Origin: CAYNDB01 sp964395915
Lineage (GTDB): Bacteria; Nitrospinota_A; UBA7883; JAJRTC01
DNA length: 64,000 bases
NCBI GenBank assembly: GCA_964395915.1
Contig: CAYNDB010000001.1
Coordinates: forward strand, 5,264-69,263
Reading direction: 5' to 3'
Shown here in pieces: positions 18,616 to 27,746 of this stretch. How positions within the stretch are numbered: position 1 is the stretch's first letter; every line of letters starts with the position of its first letter. The notes under the pieces are model-generated. The model saw only the letters and a list, made by a program, of their open reading frames with translations, had not been told where the DNA came from and searched no databases. Made by a program: the position numbers and the translations under genes.

Positions 18616-20241
18616 ATGGGAAAAGTTCAATCTGATTTTCTGGTTATAGGTTCCGGCGTCGCTGGCCTTACCTTTGCCTTGAAAGCCGCCGCCCATGGCA
18701 AAGTTGCGCTTGTGACAAAAAAGGAACTGGCCGAATCGAACACCAATTACGCCCAGGGTGGAATAGCCGCTGTTGTGGCGGAAAACGATTCTTTCGACCT
18801 GCACATTCAGGACACGATACGAACCGGGCAAGGGCTTTGTCATGAAAACGCCGTCCGCATACTTGTGGAGAGCGGGCCGCTAATGATTCGTGAGCTTATG
18901 GATTTTGGCGCTCGTTTTACCGTTGGCGACGACTCCATGTTTGACCTTGGGCGTGAAGGCGGTCATTCGAGGCGAAGGATAGTCCACGCCAATGATCTTA
19001 CCGGCGCCGAGATAGAAACAGCCTTGATTCAGTCTGTAAAAGCTTCGCCGAATATCATGATATTTGAAAACCATATGGCTGTTGACCTTATGACAAAAGC
19101 AAAGCTGTTTCCAGATACGATAATGGCGGGATCGGACGATGACGCCTGTATAGGAGCCTATGTCATTGAAAGGGAAAAAGAGCAGATTATCTCTTTTGAG
19201 GCGAAAGCCACACTGCTTGCGACGGGTGGATCCGGGAAAGTTTACCTCTACACTTCAAATCCGGATATAGCCTCCGGTGATGGAATCGCCATCGCATACA
19301 GGGCCGGAGCGGAGGTGGCGAACATGGAGTTCATGCAGTTTCATCCCACATGCCTCTATCATCCAGAGGCGAAATCATTCCTCATATCGGAAGCTGTGCG
19401 CGGTGAAGGGGCGAGACTGAAGTTTAAGGACGGGTCGACTTTCATGGAAAAATATCATGAGATGGGCTCTCTTGCTCCAAGGGATGTTGTCGCCCGCGCC
19501 ATCGACCATGAAATGAAAAAACGCGGCGACGACTGTGTTTACCTGGATACCACCATGATAGAGCCCGCGAAGTTTTCCAAACGGTTTCCGAACATCTATT
19601 CGACATGCAAAAAATATGGGTTCGACCCGACAAAGGAGATGATCCCGGTTGTTCCGGCGGCTCATTACATGTGCGGTGGAGCTCTGACGGATATAGATGC
19701 GAAGACGACGATTCCAGGGCTTTTCGCCGCAGGAGAGACGGCCCACACTGGCGTTCATGGAGCCAACCGGCTGGCGAGCAATTCATTGCTGGAGGCTGTT
19801 GTGTTTTCCGACCGGGCGGCAAAAAGCGCGATTGAACTGGTGAAAGAGTTTTCCGGTGAGGTTGCAAGCATACCCGCATGGGATCTAGGCGAAGCGGTCG
19901 ACGCCGACGAACAGGTTGTGATTACCCATATGTGGGACGAGATACGCAGGCTTATGTGGAACTATGTCGGTATAGCGCGCACAGACAAACGTCTTGCCAG
20001 GGCGAAAAACAGGATCCGCCTGATACGACAGGAGATTGAAGAGTATTACTGGGGTTTCGTCGTTAATACCGACTTGCTGGAGCTTCGCAACCTTGCTTTA
20101 TGCGCGGAGCTTATCGTCGATTGCGCTATGATGCGGAAGGAATCGCGCGGTTTGCATTACAACCTCGACTACCCTGAAAAGGATGACGAAAATTTCAAGC
20201 ATGACTCCGTGTTGAAAAGCAGGTCTGGCTCTTCAAAATAA
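18616..20241 (+). CDS. nadB: L-aspartate oxidase
   Basis: FAD enzyme oxidising L-aspartate to iminoaspartate, the first step of de novo NAD synthesis. 541 aa. FAD-binding LVIGSGVAGLTFALKAA (residues ~9-25). Also present are NYAQGGIAAV (~45-54), GREGGHSRRRIVHANDLTG, the active-site region MQFHPTCLYHP, and APRDVVARAIDHEM, AAHYMCGGALTD and GVHGANRLASNSLLEAVVFS. The C-terminal helical domain is complete. It ends 2 bp from the convergent GNAT gene. nadA and nadC are not in the window. Confidence 0.96.
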   Translation: MGKVQSDFLVIGSGVAGLTFALKAAAHGKVALVTKKELAESNTNYAQGGIAAVVAENDSFDLHIQDTIRTGQGLCHENAVRILVESGPLMIRELMDFGARFTVGDDSMFDLGREGGHSRRRIVHANDLTGAEIETALIQSVKASPNIMIFENHMAVDLMTKAKLFPDTIMAGSDDDACIGAYVIEREKEQIISFEAKATLLATGGSGKVYLYTSNPDIASGDGIAIAYRAGAEVANMEFMQFHPTCLYHPEAKSFLISEAVRGEGARLKFKDGSTFMEKYHEMGSLAPRDVVARAIDHEMKKRGDDCVYLDTTMIEPAKFSKRFPNIYSTCKKYGFDPTKEMIPVVPAAHYMCGGALTDIDAKTTIPGLFAAGETAHTGVHGANRLASNSLLEAVVFSDRAAKSAIELVKEFSGEVASIPAWDLGEAVDADEQVVITHMWDEIRRLMWNYVGIARTDKRLARAKNRIRLIRQEIEEYYWGFVVNTDLLELRNLALCAELIVDCAMMRKESRGLHYNLDYPEKDDENFKHDSVLKSRSGSSK

Positions 20242-20243
20242 TT

Positions 20244-20726
20244 TTATTCCAGCGGTATTATGAAGTTGGCTATCTGCGGCCGTTCCGTAAACCCCGCTTT
20301 ATGGTAGAACCTTTTTATGTATGAGAGACGGTTCTTTCCGTTTAACAGCATAAGTCGCGAACAATCTCGTTTTTTCGCTTCTTTCTTTACAGCCTCCACA
20401 AGCGCAAGCCCATAGCCCTCAGCTCTGCTCTCTTCACGTACAAAAATTTCGGATATATAACCTTCCGGGCCGGTGAAACAGAGAAACGGAGCCCAGTGGG
20501 CCGATATGTAACCTGTAACGGCGCCGCTAACGTTTTCCGCTACAAGAACAGTATGGCTGTTATCGACCAAACAAAGGTTAAGATGCTCCGTGATGAGGCG
20601 CTCGATTTCCTCCCCGCTTCCCTTGTTTATATGGTCGAACCATCCGACTTCGTTCAGTATGTAGGCGATAGCGTTCACATCGCTCATTGTAGCGGAACGA
20701 ATGTTGAATATATTTGCTTCGGTCAT
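20244..20726 (-). CDS. GNAT-family acetyltransferase
   Basis: Predicted acetyl-CoA-dependent N-acetyltransferase, 160 aa. Residues ~5-20 (FNIRSATMSDVNAIAYIL) form the first strand and helix. The acetyl-CoA site is in YISEIFVREESRAEGYGLALVEAVKKEAKKRD (~90-122), with the R/QxxGxG/A loop seen as RAEGYG. KRFYHKAGF near the C-terminus is the usual final motif. The substrate is unknown. It is convergent with nadB. Confidence 0.83.
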   Translation of the reverse strand: MTEANIFNIRSATMSDVNAIAYILNEVGWFDHINKGSGEEIERLITEHLNLCLVDNSHTVLVAENVSGAVTGYISAHWAPFLCFTGPEGYISEIFVREESRAEGYGLALVEAVKKEAKKRDCSRLMLLNGKNRLSYIKRFYHKAGFTERPQIANFIIPLE

Positions 20727-20756
20727 GGTATTGAAATATTATTTCGAGCAACAAAT

Positions 20757-20843
20757 GTCATCCCGGCCTACGAGCCGGGATCCCGTCGCCTTCATAAGCA
20801 ATCCTGCGAGATCCAGCGCTTGATGCCGGATGACAAAAAATGC
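20757..20843. repeat. REP-like palindromic repeat
   Basis: Upstream of the GNAT gene. TGTCATCCCGGCCTACGAGC / CGGGATCC... is followed by GAGATCCAGCG...GCCGGATGACA. The outer TGTCATCC and GGATGACA are inverted. An inner CCCGGCC-TACG-AGCCGGG hairpin is also visible. Same general class as the other GTCAT-bounded repeats in this window. Confidence 0.6.
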
Positions 20844-20891
20844 TTAACAAATTTATATAAAAACAATACTATCATTGTAGAAAATATTTTT

Positions 20892-22214
20892 TCATTTGAA
20901 CACTTCCGGTTTTACCCATTCTTCAAAATCACGCTCCGCCCTATCCAAAGTTGCGCGGCGCCGTTCTTTCCGATTCTTTATTTTCTCCTCTAACGGTGGA
21001 AAAAGCGAAAAGTTTATATTGGTCGGTTGAAATCCTGTTTTACGATCCTGCTCTTTGATGTAGGCCAGAAGCGCGCCGATAGTCGTGGTGGCCGGCGGTG
21101 GCTCAAAAGATTCTCCCAAAACTTCCGCAACGGCGAACATCCCCGCCAAAAGACCTGTGGCGATAGATTCCACATAACCTTCCACTCCGGTGATCTGCCC
21201 CGCCAGCCGTACATTCGGCGCGGACTTGAGGGAAAGGTCACTGTTTAAAACTTCAGGCGAGTTGACATACGTATTCCGGTGAAGCGAGCCGTGTCTTAAA
21301 AAATTCACGTTTTTCATTCCCGGTATTGTCCTAAACACGCGCTCCTGTTCCGGATAGGTAAGCTTGGTCTGAAACCCGACCATGTTATAAGCGTCGCCCG
21401 CGATGTTTTCTTTTCTAAGCTGAATGACAGCATGGGGTCTTCTTTCGGTTGCAGGGTCGAAAAGCCCGACAGGTTTTAACGGGCCAAAAGCCAGTGAGTT
21501 CCGTCCACGGCGGGCGATCTCTTCTATCGGCAGGCAACCCTCGAAATAATGCTTTTTTTCGAATTCACGGAATTCCACAGTTTTCGCGGCAAGGAGCGTG
21601 TCTATAAACGTCTCATATTCTTCTTTGGACATCGGAAGGTTGAGATAGTCGCCGATCCCTTTCTCTCCATACCTGTCTTGAACAAAAGCGATCGCAGGGT
21701 CGATGGAATCCGCTTCCACTATCGGCGCTATGGCGTCGTAAAAATAAAGGCTTTCGGCTCCAAGGATATTTTGCAATGTGGCCGCAAGGTCGTCTGACGT
21801 AAGAGGCCCTGTCGCGATGATAACTGAATCGTACCCAGCCGGAATTTCGGTGACCTCGGAACGTACCAGGTTGATATCCTCTTCCGCTTCTATCGCTTCG
21901 GTTACGGAGGCCGCAAGCTTTTCCCTGTCCACGGCCAGCGCTTTTCCCGCCGGAACGCGCGCCTGCTTTGCAAGCTTTATGATGAGGGAGTCGAGCTTTG
22001 CGAGGTTTTCCTTAAGAGCGCCTGTCGGTGTATCGGTTGATTCAGATTTTAAAGAGTTGGAGCAGACAAGCTCGGCAAGGTCGCCTGTTATATGAACGTC
22101 TGTTTTGCGAATCGGCCGCATTTCAAAAAGGTCGACACGAACCTTTCCGCCGCCCAGACGGGCGATTTGCCATGCCGCCTCAGAGCCGGCCAACCCTCCG
22201 CCGACAACTGCTAT
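20892..22214 (-). CDS. trmFO: methylenetetrahydrofolate--tRNA-(uracil-5-)-methyltransferase TrmFO (possible AUA start)
   Basis: Folate/FAD-dependent enzyme making m5U54 in tRNA. The FAD motif reads VVGGGLAGSEAAWQIARLGG. VDLFEMRP, LVCSNSLKSES, GPLTSDDLA, AFGPLKPVGLFDP, MVGFQTKLTYPEQ and GQITGVEGYVES are all TrmFO signatures. In this frame a TGA lies only seven codons before the glycine motif, and no ATG, GTG or TTG occurs between them. The first usual start (TTG at 22193) is inside GGGLAG and would destroy the FAD site. An ATA at 22212-22214 overlaps the topA stop as ATAG, giving M/I-AVVGGGLAG. I give that start. A sequence error is the alternative. Confidence 0.9.
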   Translation of the reverse strand: MAVVGGGLAGSEAAWQIARLGGGKVRVDLFEMRPIRKTDVHITGDLAELVCSNSLKSESTDTPTGALKENLAKLDSLIIKLAKQARVPAGKALAVDREKLAASVTEAIEAEEDINLVRSEVTEIPAGYDSVIIATGPLTSDDLAATLQNILGAESLYFYDAIAPIVEADSIDPAIAFVQDRYGEKGIGDYLNLPMSKEEYETFIDTLLAAKTVEFREFEKKHYFEGCLPIEEIARRGRNSLAFGPLKPVGLFDPATERRPHAVIQLRKENIAGDAYNMVGFQTKLTYPEQERVFRTIPGMKNVNFLRHGSLHRNTYVNSPEVLNSDLSLKSAPNVRLAGQITGVEGYVESIATGLLAGMFAVAEVLGESFEPPPATTTIGALLAYIKEQDRKTGFQPTNINFSLFPPLEEKIKNRKERRRATLDRAERDFEEWVKPEVFK

Positions 22215-24496
22215 TCGTCGGACTGCTCATCCTCCGGGTCTTCCTCGATTTCTTTCTGAAAATCACATTCCTTGTTCACGCATTTAAGGAACGTGCCAGA
22301 CTTTAACACTTTTTTGGTCAGGAAAGTGTACGAGCATTTTGGGCAAGGCTCTTTCACAGGCTCGGCCCATGTGGCAAAGTCGCATTTTGGATATTGGTCA
22401 CAACCGTAGAAAAACTTTCCTCTTTTTGTGCGTTTGCGTGTAAGCTCCCCGTCGCAATCCGGTTGTGGGCATTTGATACCTATGCCGACCTGTTTGGTTG
22501 TTTTACATTCAGGATAATCGACGCACGCTATGAACTCGCCAAACCTGCCGGTTTTAAGCACCATATCTTTTCCGCATTTGGGGCATTTGAATTCCGTCGG
22601 CTGGTCAGGGACCGGTTCTGTCGGCGATTCAATGCTTCCATCCTTGGCGATCCTGCGTGTGGTTTTGCATTCCGGATAACCTTCGCAGGCCAGAAACTTG
22701 CCGAACCGGCCAAACTTTATGACCATTTCCTTACCGCAATTTTCGCAAGTCTCGTCTGTTTTTTGCGCCTCTGTTTTTACGTTGCGCATTTCCACCTTGG
22801 CTTTTTCAAGGTCGGCCTCAAAAGGTTTGTAGAAATCGTCCAGCGCATCTGTCCATAGTTTTTTCCCTTCCTCCACCTGGTCCAGCTCCTGCTCCATCTG
22901 GGCGGTGAATTCCGAGTTTAGAATGTCGGGGAAATTTTCGACCAGAAGATCCGTCACAACTATTCCCAATTCGGAGGGAACAAGCCTGCGCTCCTCCGCG
23001 GAGCAATATTCCCGCGCCTGAATTACGGATACGATGCCGGCGTATGTGGAAGGCCGCCCGATACCACGCTCTTCAAGCTCCCGGATCAACATAGCCTCTG
23101 TAAAACGAGGCGGAGGCTGAGTGAAATGCTGGTTTTTGTTAAACTCCAAAAACTTCAGCTTGTCGCCAACGGCAAGGTCGTGCGGAAGTTTTTTCATCGC
23201 TTCGCCCTTGGTATCGTCTTTGTGCACCTCGGCGCGCTGGTCGAAAACCTTGAGGAACCCGTCGAATTTCATGATGGAGCCTGAGGCGCGAAGGTTGTAA
23301 TCGTTCGCTTTTATATCTACAGAGGTAACGTCGAACTTCGCTTGCGTCATCTGGCTGGAAACAAAACGTTTCCATACAAGGTCGTATATGCGGAACTCTT
23401 CTTTAGATAAATGTTTTTTTAGCGATTCCGGTGTTTTTTCCACCGATGTCGGCCGGATGGCCTCATGCGCGTCCTGAGCGCCTTTCCTTTTTTTGTATTC
23501 TTTCGGTTTTTCCGGCATATAGTCTTTGCCGTATTCTCTCAATATGAAATCTCTCGCCCCGGTGACGGCCTCTTCGGCTACACGCGTAGAGTCGGTTCGC
23601 ATATATGTGATTAACCCGGTCTGGCCTTCATCGCCGATTTCAAGCCCTTCGTAAAGCTTTTGAGCGACAGACATCGTTCTTCTGGCGTTATACCGCAGTC
23701 TTTTGCTCGCTTCCTGCTGAAGGGTGGAGGTTATGAAAGGCGCCATAGGGTTTCGGCTTCGTTCCTTTTTTTCTACCTTTGTGATCTCAAGGTCAGCGGA
23801 TTCTATTTCCGTCGCCGCTTCTATAGCCTGTTTTTCGGATTCTATTTCCGCTTTTTCACCCTTATAGTGAAGAAGCTTAACCTCAAAGGGAGGAGGGGTT
23901 TTCCCTTCTACGATTCCTTCCAGAGTCCAGTATTCCACCGGCTTGAAAGCGATAATTTCCTTTTCACGCTCAACGACGATGCGAAGAGCCACAGATTGCA
24001 CTCTTCCGGCGGAGAGACCCTTGCGCACCTTATCCCAAAGCAGGGGAGATAGCTTGTAGCCCACCAGCCGGTCAAGAACACGCCGGGCCATCTGGGCGTT
24101 TACCCTGTTTGTATTAATTTCGGAACAGTTCTTAATCCCCTCCTGCACCGCTTTTTTTGTAATTTCGTTGAATAGAACCCGGTAGACTTGTTTTCCCTTT
24201 CCGATTTCATCAGCGATATGCGCGGCGATAGCCTCACCTTCCCGATCAGGGTCAGGGGCCAGGTATATGATGTCGACTTTTTTGGCGGCGGCCTTTAACT
24301 CCTTAAGAATTTTTCCCTTGCCCTTAATGGTTATGAACTCCGGTTTGTAGCCGTTTTCAATATCAACACCAAGTTTCGATTTGGGGAGGTTCTTAATGTG
24401 TCCGACAGACGCAAGAACCGTCATATTTTTCCCGAGGTACCGCTTTAAAGTCGAGGCTTTGGCGGGAGATTCGACTATAACAAGACCTTTTACCAT
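22211..24496 (-). CDS. topA: DNA topoisomerase I
   Basis: Type IA topoisomerase that relaxes negative supercoils. 761 aa. TOPRIM domain at the N-terminus (GLVIVESPAKASTLKRYLG, DPDREGEAIAAHIADE). The catalytic tyrosine is in TGLITYMRTDSTRVAEEAV (near residue 300). The core ends around residue 590, followed by four C-terminal zinc-ribbon units (CENCGKEM, CPKCGKDM, CPQPDCDGEL, CPKCSYTF), each with a paired CxxxxYPECK-type second half. It is preceded by dprA at 24 bp, the common dprA-topA-trmFO order, and its stop overlaps trmFO. Confidence 0.97.
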   Translation of the reverse strand: MVKGLVIVESPAKASTLKRYLGKNMTVLASVGHIKNLPKSKLGVDIENGYKPEFITIKGKGKILKELKAAAKKVDIIYLAPDPDREGEAIAAHIADEIGKGKQVYRVLFNEITKKAVQEGIKNCSEINTNRVNAQMARRVLDRLVGYKLSPLLWDKVRKGLSAGRVQSVALRIVVEREKEIIAFKPVEYWTLEGIVEGKTPPPFEVKLLHYKGEKAEIESEKQAIEAATEIESADLEITKVEKKERSRNPMAPFITSTLQQEASKRLRYNARRTMSVAQKLYEGLEIGDEGQTGLITYMRTDSTRVAEEAVTGARDFILREYGKDYMPEKPKEYKKRKGAQDAHEAIRPTSVEKTPESLKKHLSKEEFRIYDLVWKRFVSSQMTQAKFDVTSVDIKANDYNLRASGSIMKFDGFLKVFDQRAEVHKDDTKGEAMKKLPHDLAVGDKLKFLEFNKNQHFTQPPPRFTEAMLIRELEERGIGRPSTYAGIVSVIQAREYCSAEERRLVPSELGIVVTDLLVENFPDILNSEFTAQMEQELDQVEEGKKLWTDALDDFYKPFEADLEKAKVEMRNVKTEAQKTDETCENCGKEMVIKFGRFGKFLACEGYPECKTTRRIAKDGSIESPTEPVPDQPTEFKCPKCGKDMVLKTGRFGEFIACVDYPECKTTKQVGIGIKCPQPDCDGELTRKRTKRGKFFYGCDQYPKCDFATWAEPVKEPCPKCSYTFLTKKVLKSGTFLKCVNKECDFQKEIEEDPEDEQSDE

Positions 24497-24520
24497 TTGG
24501 TTTACACGTCCCCGGTTAAA

Positions 24521-25627
24521 TTAAATTTTAACAAATTGCTTTCCAGCTAGTTGTTTTACTTTACCTTTTAGCTCAAGGGCCAGGAGTATAGCAGATACGC
24601 TATTCGATGGCAAACCACTTTGCCCGGACAGGAAGTCTATATGTTTTTCCTCATGGTCGACGAGAGTCATAATTTTTATTTCATTTTTAGACAGCGGGTC
24701 TTCTCTCCCAAGGGGAAGCTCTGATTGCTTATCGTATAAAGTTTTCCTAATATGCTCCGGCAATTCTTCTAATATATCGTCTACGTTTTGAACCAGTTTT
24801 GCGTGACCTTTTTTTATCAGCTGGTTAGTCCCTTCGCTTTTGGCCGAGTTTACCGGGCCTGGAACCGCAAACACTTCGCGGTTGTCTTCCAGGGCGGCAT
24901 AGGCTGTGATAAGGGCTCCGCTCTTTTTTGCGGCCTCTATCACCAGGATTCCCAGTGACAGACCGCTTATCACCCTGTTTCTCATCGGGAAAAACATTTT
25001 GTCCGGCCCCATTGTAATGGGGAACTGGCTTATCACCGCCCCATGTTGCGCCATTTTCTTTTGAAGCTCCCTATGCTCCGCCGGATAATACACGTTCAGG
25101 CCGCACCCGAGTACGCCGATGGTGCGTCCATTTGCAGCGATAGCCGCCCTGTGAGATACGCCGTCAATTCCTCTCGCCAAGCCTGATACAATGGTAAGAC
25201 CTTTTGCCGTGAGGTCTTTTACCAATTTCTCAGCGACGCTTCTACCGTATCCTGTAGGAGTTCTGGAGCCAACCACCGCTATTGACGTGGAATCTTTTTC
25301 ACTCCATTGCCCACTCATATAGATCACAGGTGGCGGCGAATATATGTTCACAAGCGGTTCAGGATACCCCTCCTCACCGAAAGTAAAAATATCTGCGCCT
25401 ATTTTTTGGGCTAGCTCTATTTCTCGCCGGGCTACAGATATGGGATCCATCCGTAATATCTGATCCGCCATTTTGCGAGACACCCTCTCCACTCTCGAAA
25501 GGTTTTCCGCTTTTTCCTGAAGGGTTTCTGATACGGAACCGAAAGCGGCGATGAGCCTGTGGAAAGTGACAGGGCCGATAAACGGAACCGTGTTAAGGGC
25601 GATCTTGCAAAGTCTCTCGTCATTCAT
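24521..25627 (-). CDS. dprA: DNA-processing protein DprA
   Basis: DprA (Smf) loads RecA on incoming single-stranded DNA in natural transformation and is also kept in non-competent bacteria. 368 aa. A helical N-terminal domain (residues 1-80) is followed by the Rossmann fold: IAVVGSRTPTGYGRSVAEKLV, TIVSGLARGIDGVSHRAAI, GCGLNVYYPAEH, FPMRNRVISGLS and VFAVPGPVNSAKSEGTNQLIKKGH. A C-terminal winged-helix domain (~300-368) completes it. It heads the dprA-topA-trmFO gene row. Confidence 0.96.
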   Translation of the reverse strand: MNDERLCKIALNTVPFIGPVTFHRLIAAFGSVSETLQEKAENLSRVERVSRKMADQILRMDPISVARREIELAQKIGADIFTFGEEGYPEPLVNIYSPPPVIYMSGQWSEKDSTSIAVVGSRTPTGYGRSVAEKLVKDLTAKGLTIVSGLARGIDGVSHRAAIAANGRTIGVLGCGLNVYYPAEHRELQKKMAQHGAVISQFPITMGPDKMFFPMRNRVISGLSLGILVIEAAKKSGALITAYAALEDNREVFAVPGPVNSAKSEGTNQLIKKGHAKLVQNVDDILEELPEHIRKTLYDKQSELPLGREDPLSKNEIKIMTLVDHEEKHIDFLSGQSGLPSNSVSAILLALELKGKVKQLAGKQFVKI

Positions 25628-25830
25628 TTGGGAGCAACCATTCTTGCTTGGGTGGAATGTAGAATATTATAATTATCGTATGTTGTATATTACTTGCAGG
25701 AATGCGGTGTGGCAAGAAATTGGGCCGATCTTTATATTTCGATAACTCCTGAAACTGTTATTGTAGACCGCAAGCGGTTTATATGCCGTTCTGTTAGAAT
25801 GAATATTTTATAAGTGGTTTTATTTTGAAA

Positions 25831-26856
25831 ATGCAAGAGATGTCAGACATTCCTTTAATCCGCGTAGAGAACCTGACGCGTGAATTTAAAATAGCCGAAG
25901 GCAGGCGTGGCTTTTTAGGCTCTATATACAATCTGTTTTCCAACAAGCACACAATCAAAAGGGCTGTGGACGACATTTCGTTCGACATAATGCCGGGTGA
26001 ATTCGTAGGCTATGTGGGAGAGAATGGCGCCGGTAAATCGACAACTATTAAAATGCTCACAGGCATTCTGACTCCGACATCGGGACAGGTAACCGTGGCG
26101 GGTATTATTCCCTACGAAAACAGGAAGATGAACTCTCAAAATATTGGCGTTGTGTTTGGACAAAGGACGCAGCTATGGTGGGATCTGCCTGTGCGAGAGT
26201 CTTTTGATCTTTTAAGGTCAATATTCCGTGTGCCGGACAATGAGTTTCACACTACTTTTGACGAGTTGTCCAACACGCTAGACCTTGGCCCTCTTTTAAA
26301 TGTTCCTGTCCGCAAGTTGTCACTGGGACAAAGAATGCGGTGCGATCTGGCGGCGGCGCTTTTGCATAGCCCACGCACTCTTTACCTGGATGAGCCTACA
26401 ATCGGTCTCGACCTTATCGCCAAAGATCAGGTGCGCAAGTTTTTAAAAAAGATAAACAAGGAACGTGGGACGACAATTATCCTCACTACGCACGACATGG
26501 ACGATATAGAGGCTTTGTGCGACAGGATCATAATACTGGACAGGGGGAAGGTGGCGTATGACGGCTCCATGGAAAGGTTGAAACGCGACTATGTGCGCGA
26601 AAAATCTATAGCCGTTGAGTTTCACGACGAAGACTGTTCTGATATAAACATACAACACGTCGAGGTTGTTTCCTCGGAAGCGAACAAAAAAATACTTAGA
26701 TTTTCACAGGATGATGTTTCCGCGCAGGATGTGATCTTCCATATATTAAAAGAGCATTGCGTAAAAGACATATCCATTCATGAGCCAAGCGTAGAGGATA
26801 TCGTAAAAAACATATACTCTAACGGCATTAAAGCGAACGTAGGCGCAACGCCTTGA
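25831..26856 (+). CDS. ABC-2 type exporter, ATP-binding protein (COG4586-like)
   Basis: Cytosolic ATPase of an ABC exporter. About 341 aa. Walker A GENGAGKSTT (near residue 69), Q-loop FGQRTQLWWDLPVRES, signature LSLGQRMRCDLAAALL, Walker B LYLDEPTIGLD and H-loop LTTHDMDDIEALCDRI. The NxxFS insertion before the Walker A (RRGFLGSIYNLFSNKH) and the layout with two following permeases match the COG4586-COG4587-COG3694 group. The C-terminal 80 residues form an extra domain. TTG at 25825 and ATG at 25840 are alternative starts. The substrate is unknown. Confidence 0.9.
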   Translation: MQEMSDIPLIRVENLTREFKIAEGRRGFLGSIYNLFSNKHTIKRAVDDISFDIMPGEFVGYVGENGAGKSTTIKMLTGILTPTSGQVTVAGIIPYENRKMNSQNIGVVFGQRTQLWWDLPVRESFDLLRSIFRVPDNEFHTTFDELSNTLDLGPLLNVPVRKLSLGQRMRCDLAAALLHSPRTLYLDEPTIGLDLIAKDQVRKFLKKINKERGTTIILTTHDMDDIEALCDRIIILDRGKVAYDGSMERLKRDYVREKSIAVEFHDEDCSDINIQHVEVVSSEANKKILRFSQDDVSAQDVIFHILKEHCVKDISIHEPSVEDIVKNIYSNGIKANVGATP

Positions 26857-26872
26857 CCGGCTTTTTTAGCAC

Positions 26873-27745
26873 ATGGAAAAAATCGATTCGATAGGCGTGG
26901 AAAAAGTCTTTGGCCGGCAGGAGGCCGCGTCGGAGGTTTTCGGACCCGGCCAGCCTGTTTACTTAAGCTTCATGAAGAAGTCTTTTCAAAAACAGCTTGC
27001 TTACAAATTTGAATATTTTGTAGGAGTGTTCAACGGTCTTTTATTTATCTTCGTTTTCACGTCGTTATGGAGCGCGATTTATTCGAACCCGCAGGCGGTG
27101 GCGGGATTGGCGTTTAACAGGGCGCAGATAATTTCATATGCTGTGTTTGCCATGATGTTTCGTATTTCGATGACCATGGAAGACAACGAAGTGGCAAGCA
27201 AGGTGCGTACAGGCGCTATCAGCATTGACCTCATAAAACCTGTGAACTATTTCCTGATGTTGCTCAGCGAGGCGCTTGGGCAGACGGCGTTCCACTGGTT
27301 TACGAGAGTCGCGCCGATACTTGTAATCTGTCTTTTGTCGTTTGACGTGTCATTGCCGGACGCGGCCGCAAACTATGCGCTGGCGGCCGTGGCATGGGTT
27401 CTGGGCTACGCCATATTGTTTATGATAAACTTCCTTTTCTCATTGCTGGCGTTCTGGTTTATGGAGACGTTCAGCTTTCAGCTGATGAAGTTTGGCATGT
27501 TCACATTATTTTCCGGTGGTATCGTGCCGATCGATTTCTTTCCGGACTGGATCCGCCCTTTTATCGACTTTATCCCTTTCCAATATATCTTGTATGTGCC
27601 AACTGCGCTTTTCATCGGCCACATACAGGGCATGGATGCTATCAGGCTGATCGTTTTGCAATTTGCCTGGGTCGCTTTTCTTGGGTTGATATCGTGGTGG
27701 ATGTGGTCGGCGGCTCAACGCAAGCTTGTGGTGCAGGGGGGCTGA
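26873..27745 (+). CDS. ABC-2 permease, first type (COG4587-like)
   Basis: Membrane subunit of the exporter, 290 aa with about six hydrophobic helices (from ~FEYFVGVFNGLLFIFVFTSLW to FAWVAFLGLISWWMWSAAQRKLVVQGG). Family pattern: FKKSFQKQLAYKFEYF near the start, IISYAVFAMMFRISM, and GGIVPIDFFPDWIRPFIDFIPFQYILYVPT. It starts 17 bp after the ATPase gene and ends 1 bp before the next permease, so it belongs to the same operon. Confidence 0.87.
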   Translation: MEKIDSIGVEKVFGRQEAASEVFGPGQPVYLSFMKKSFQKQLAYKFEYFVGVFNGLLFIFVFTSLWSAIYSNPQAVAGLAFNRAQIISYAVFAMMFRISMTMEDNEVASKVRTGAISIDLIKPVNYFLMLLSEALGQTAFHWFTRVAPILVICLLSFDVSLPDAAANYALAAVAWVLGYAILFMINFLFSLLAFWFMETFSFQLMKFGMFTLFSGGIVPIDFFPDWIRPFIDFIPFQYILYVPTALFIGHIQGMDAIRLIVLQFAWVAFLGLISWWMWSAAQRKLVVQGG

Positions 27746-27746
27746 T

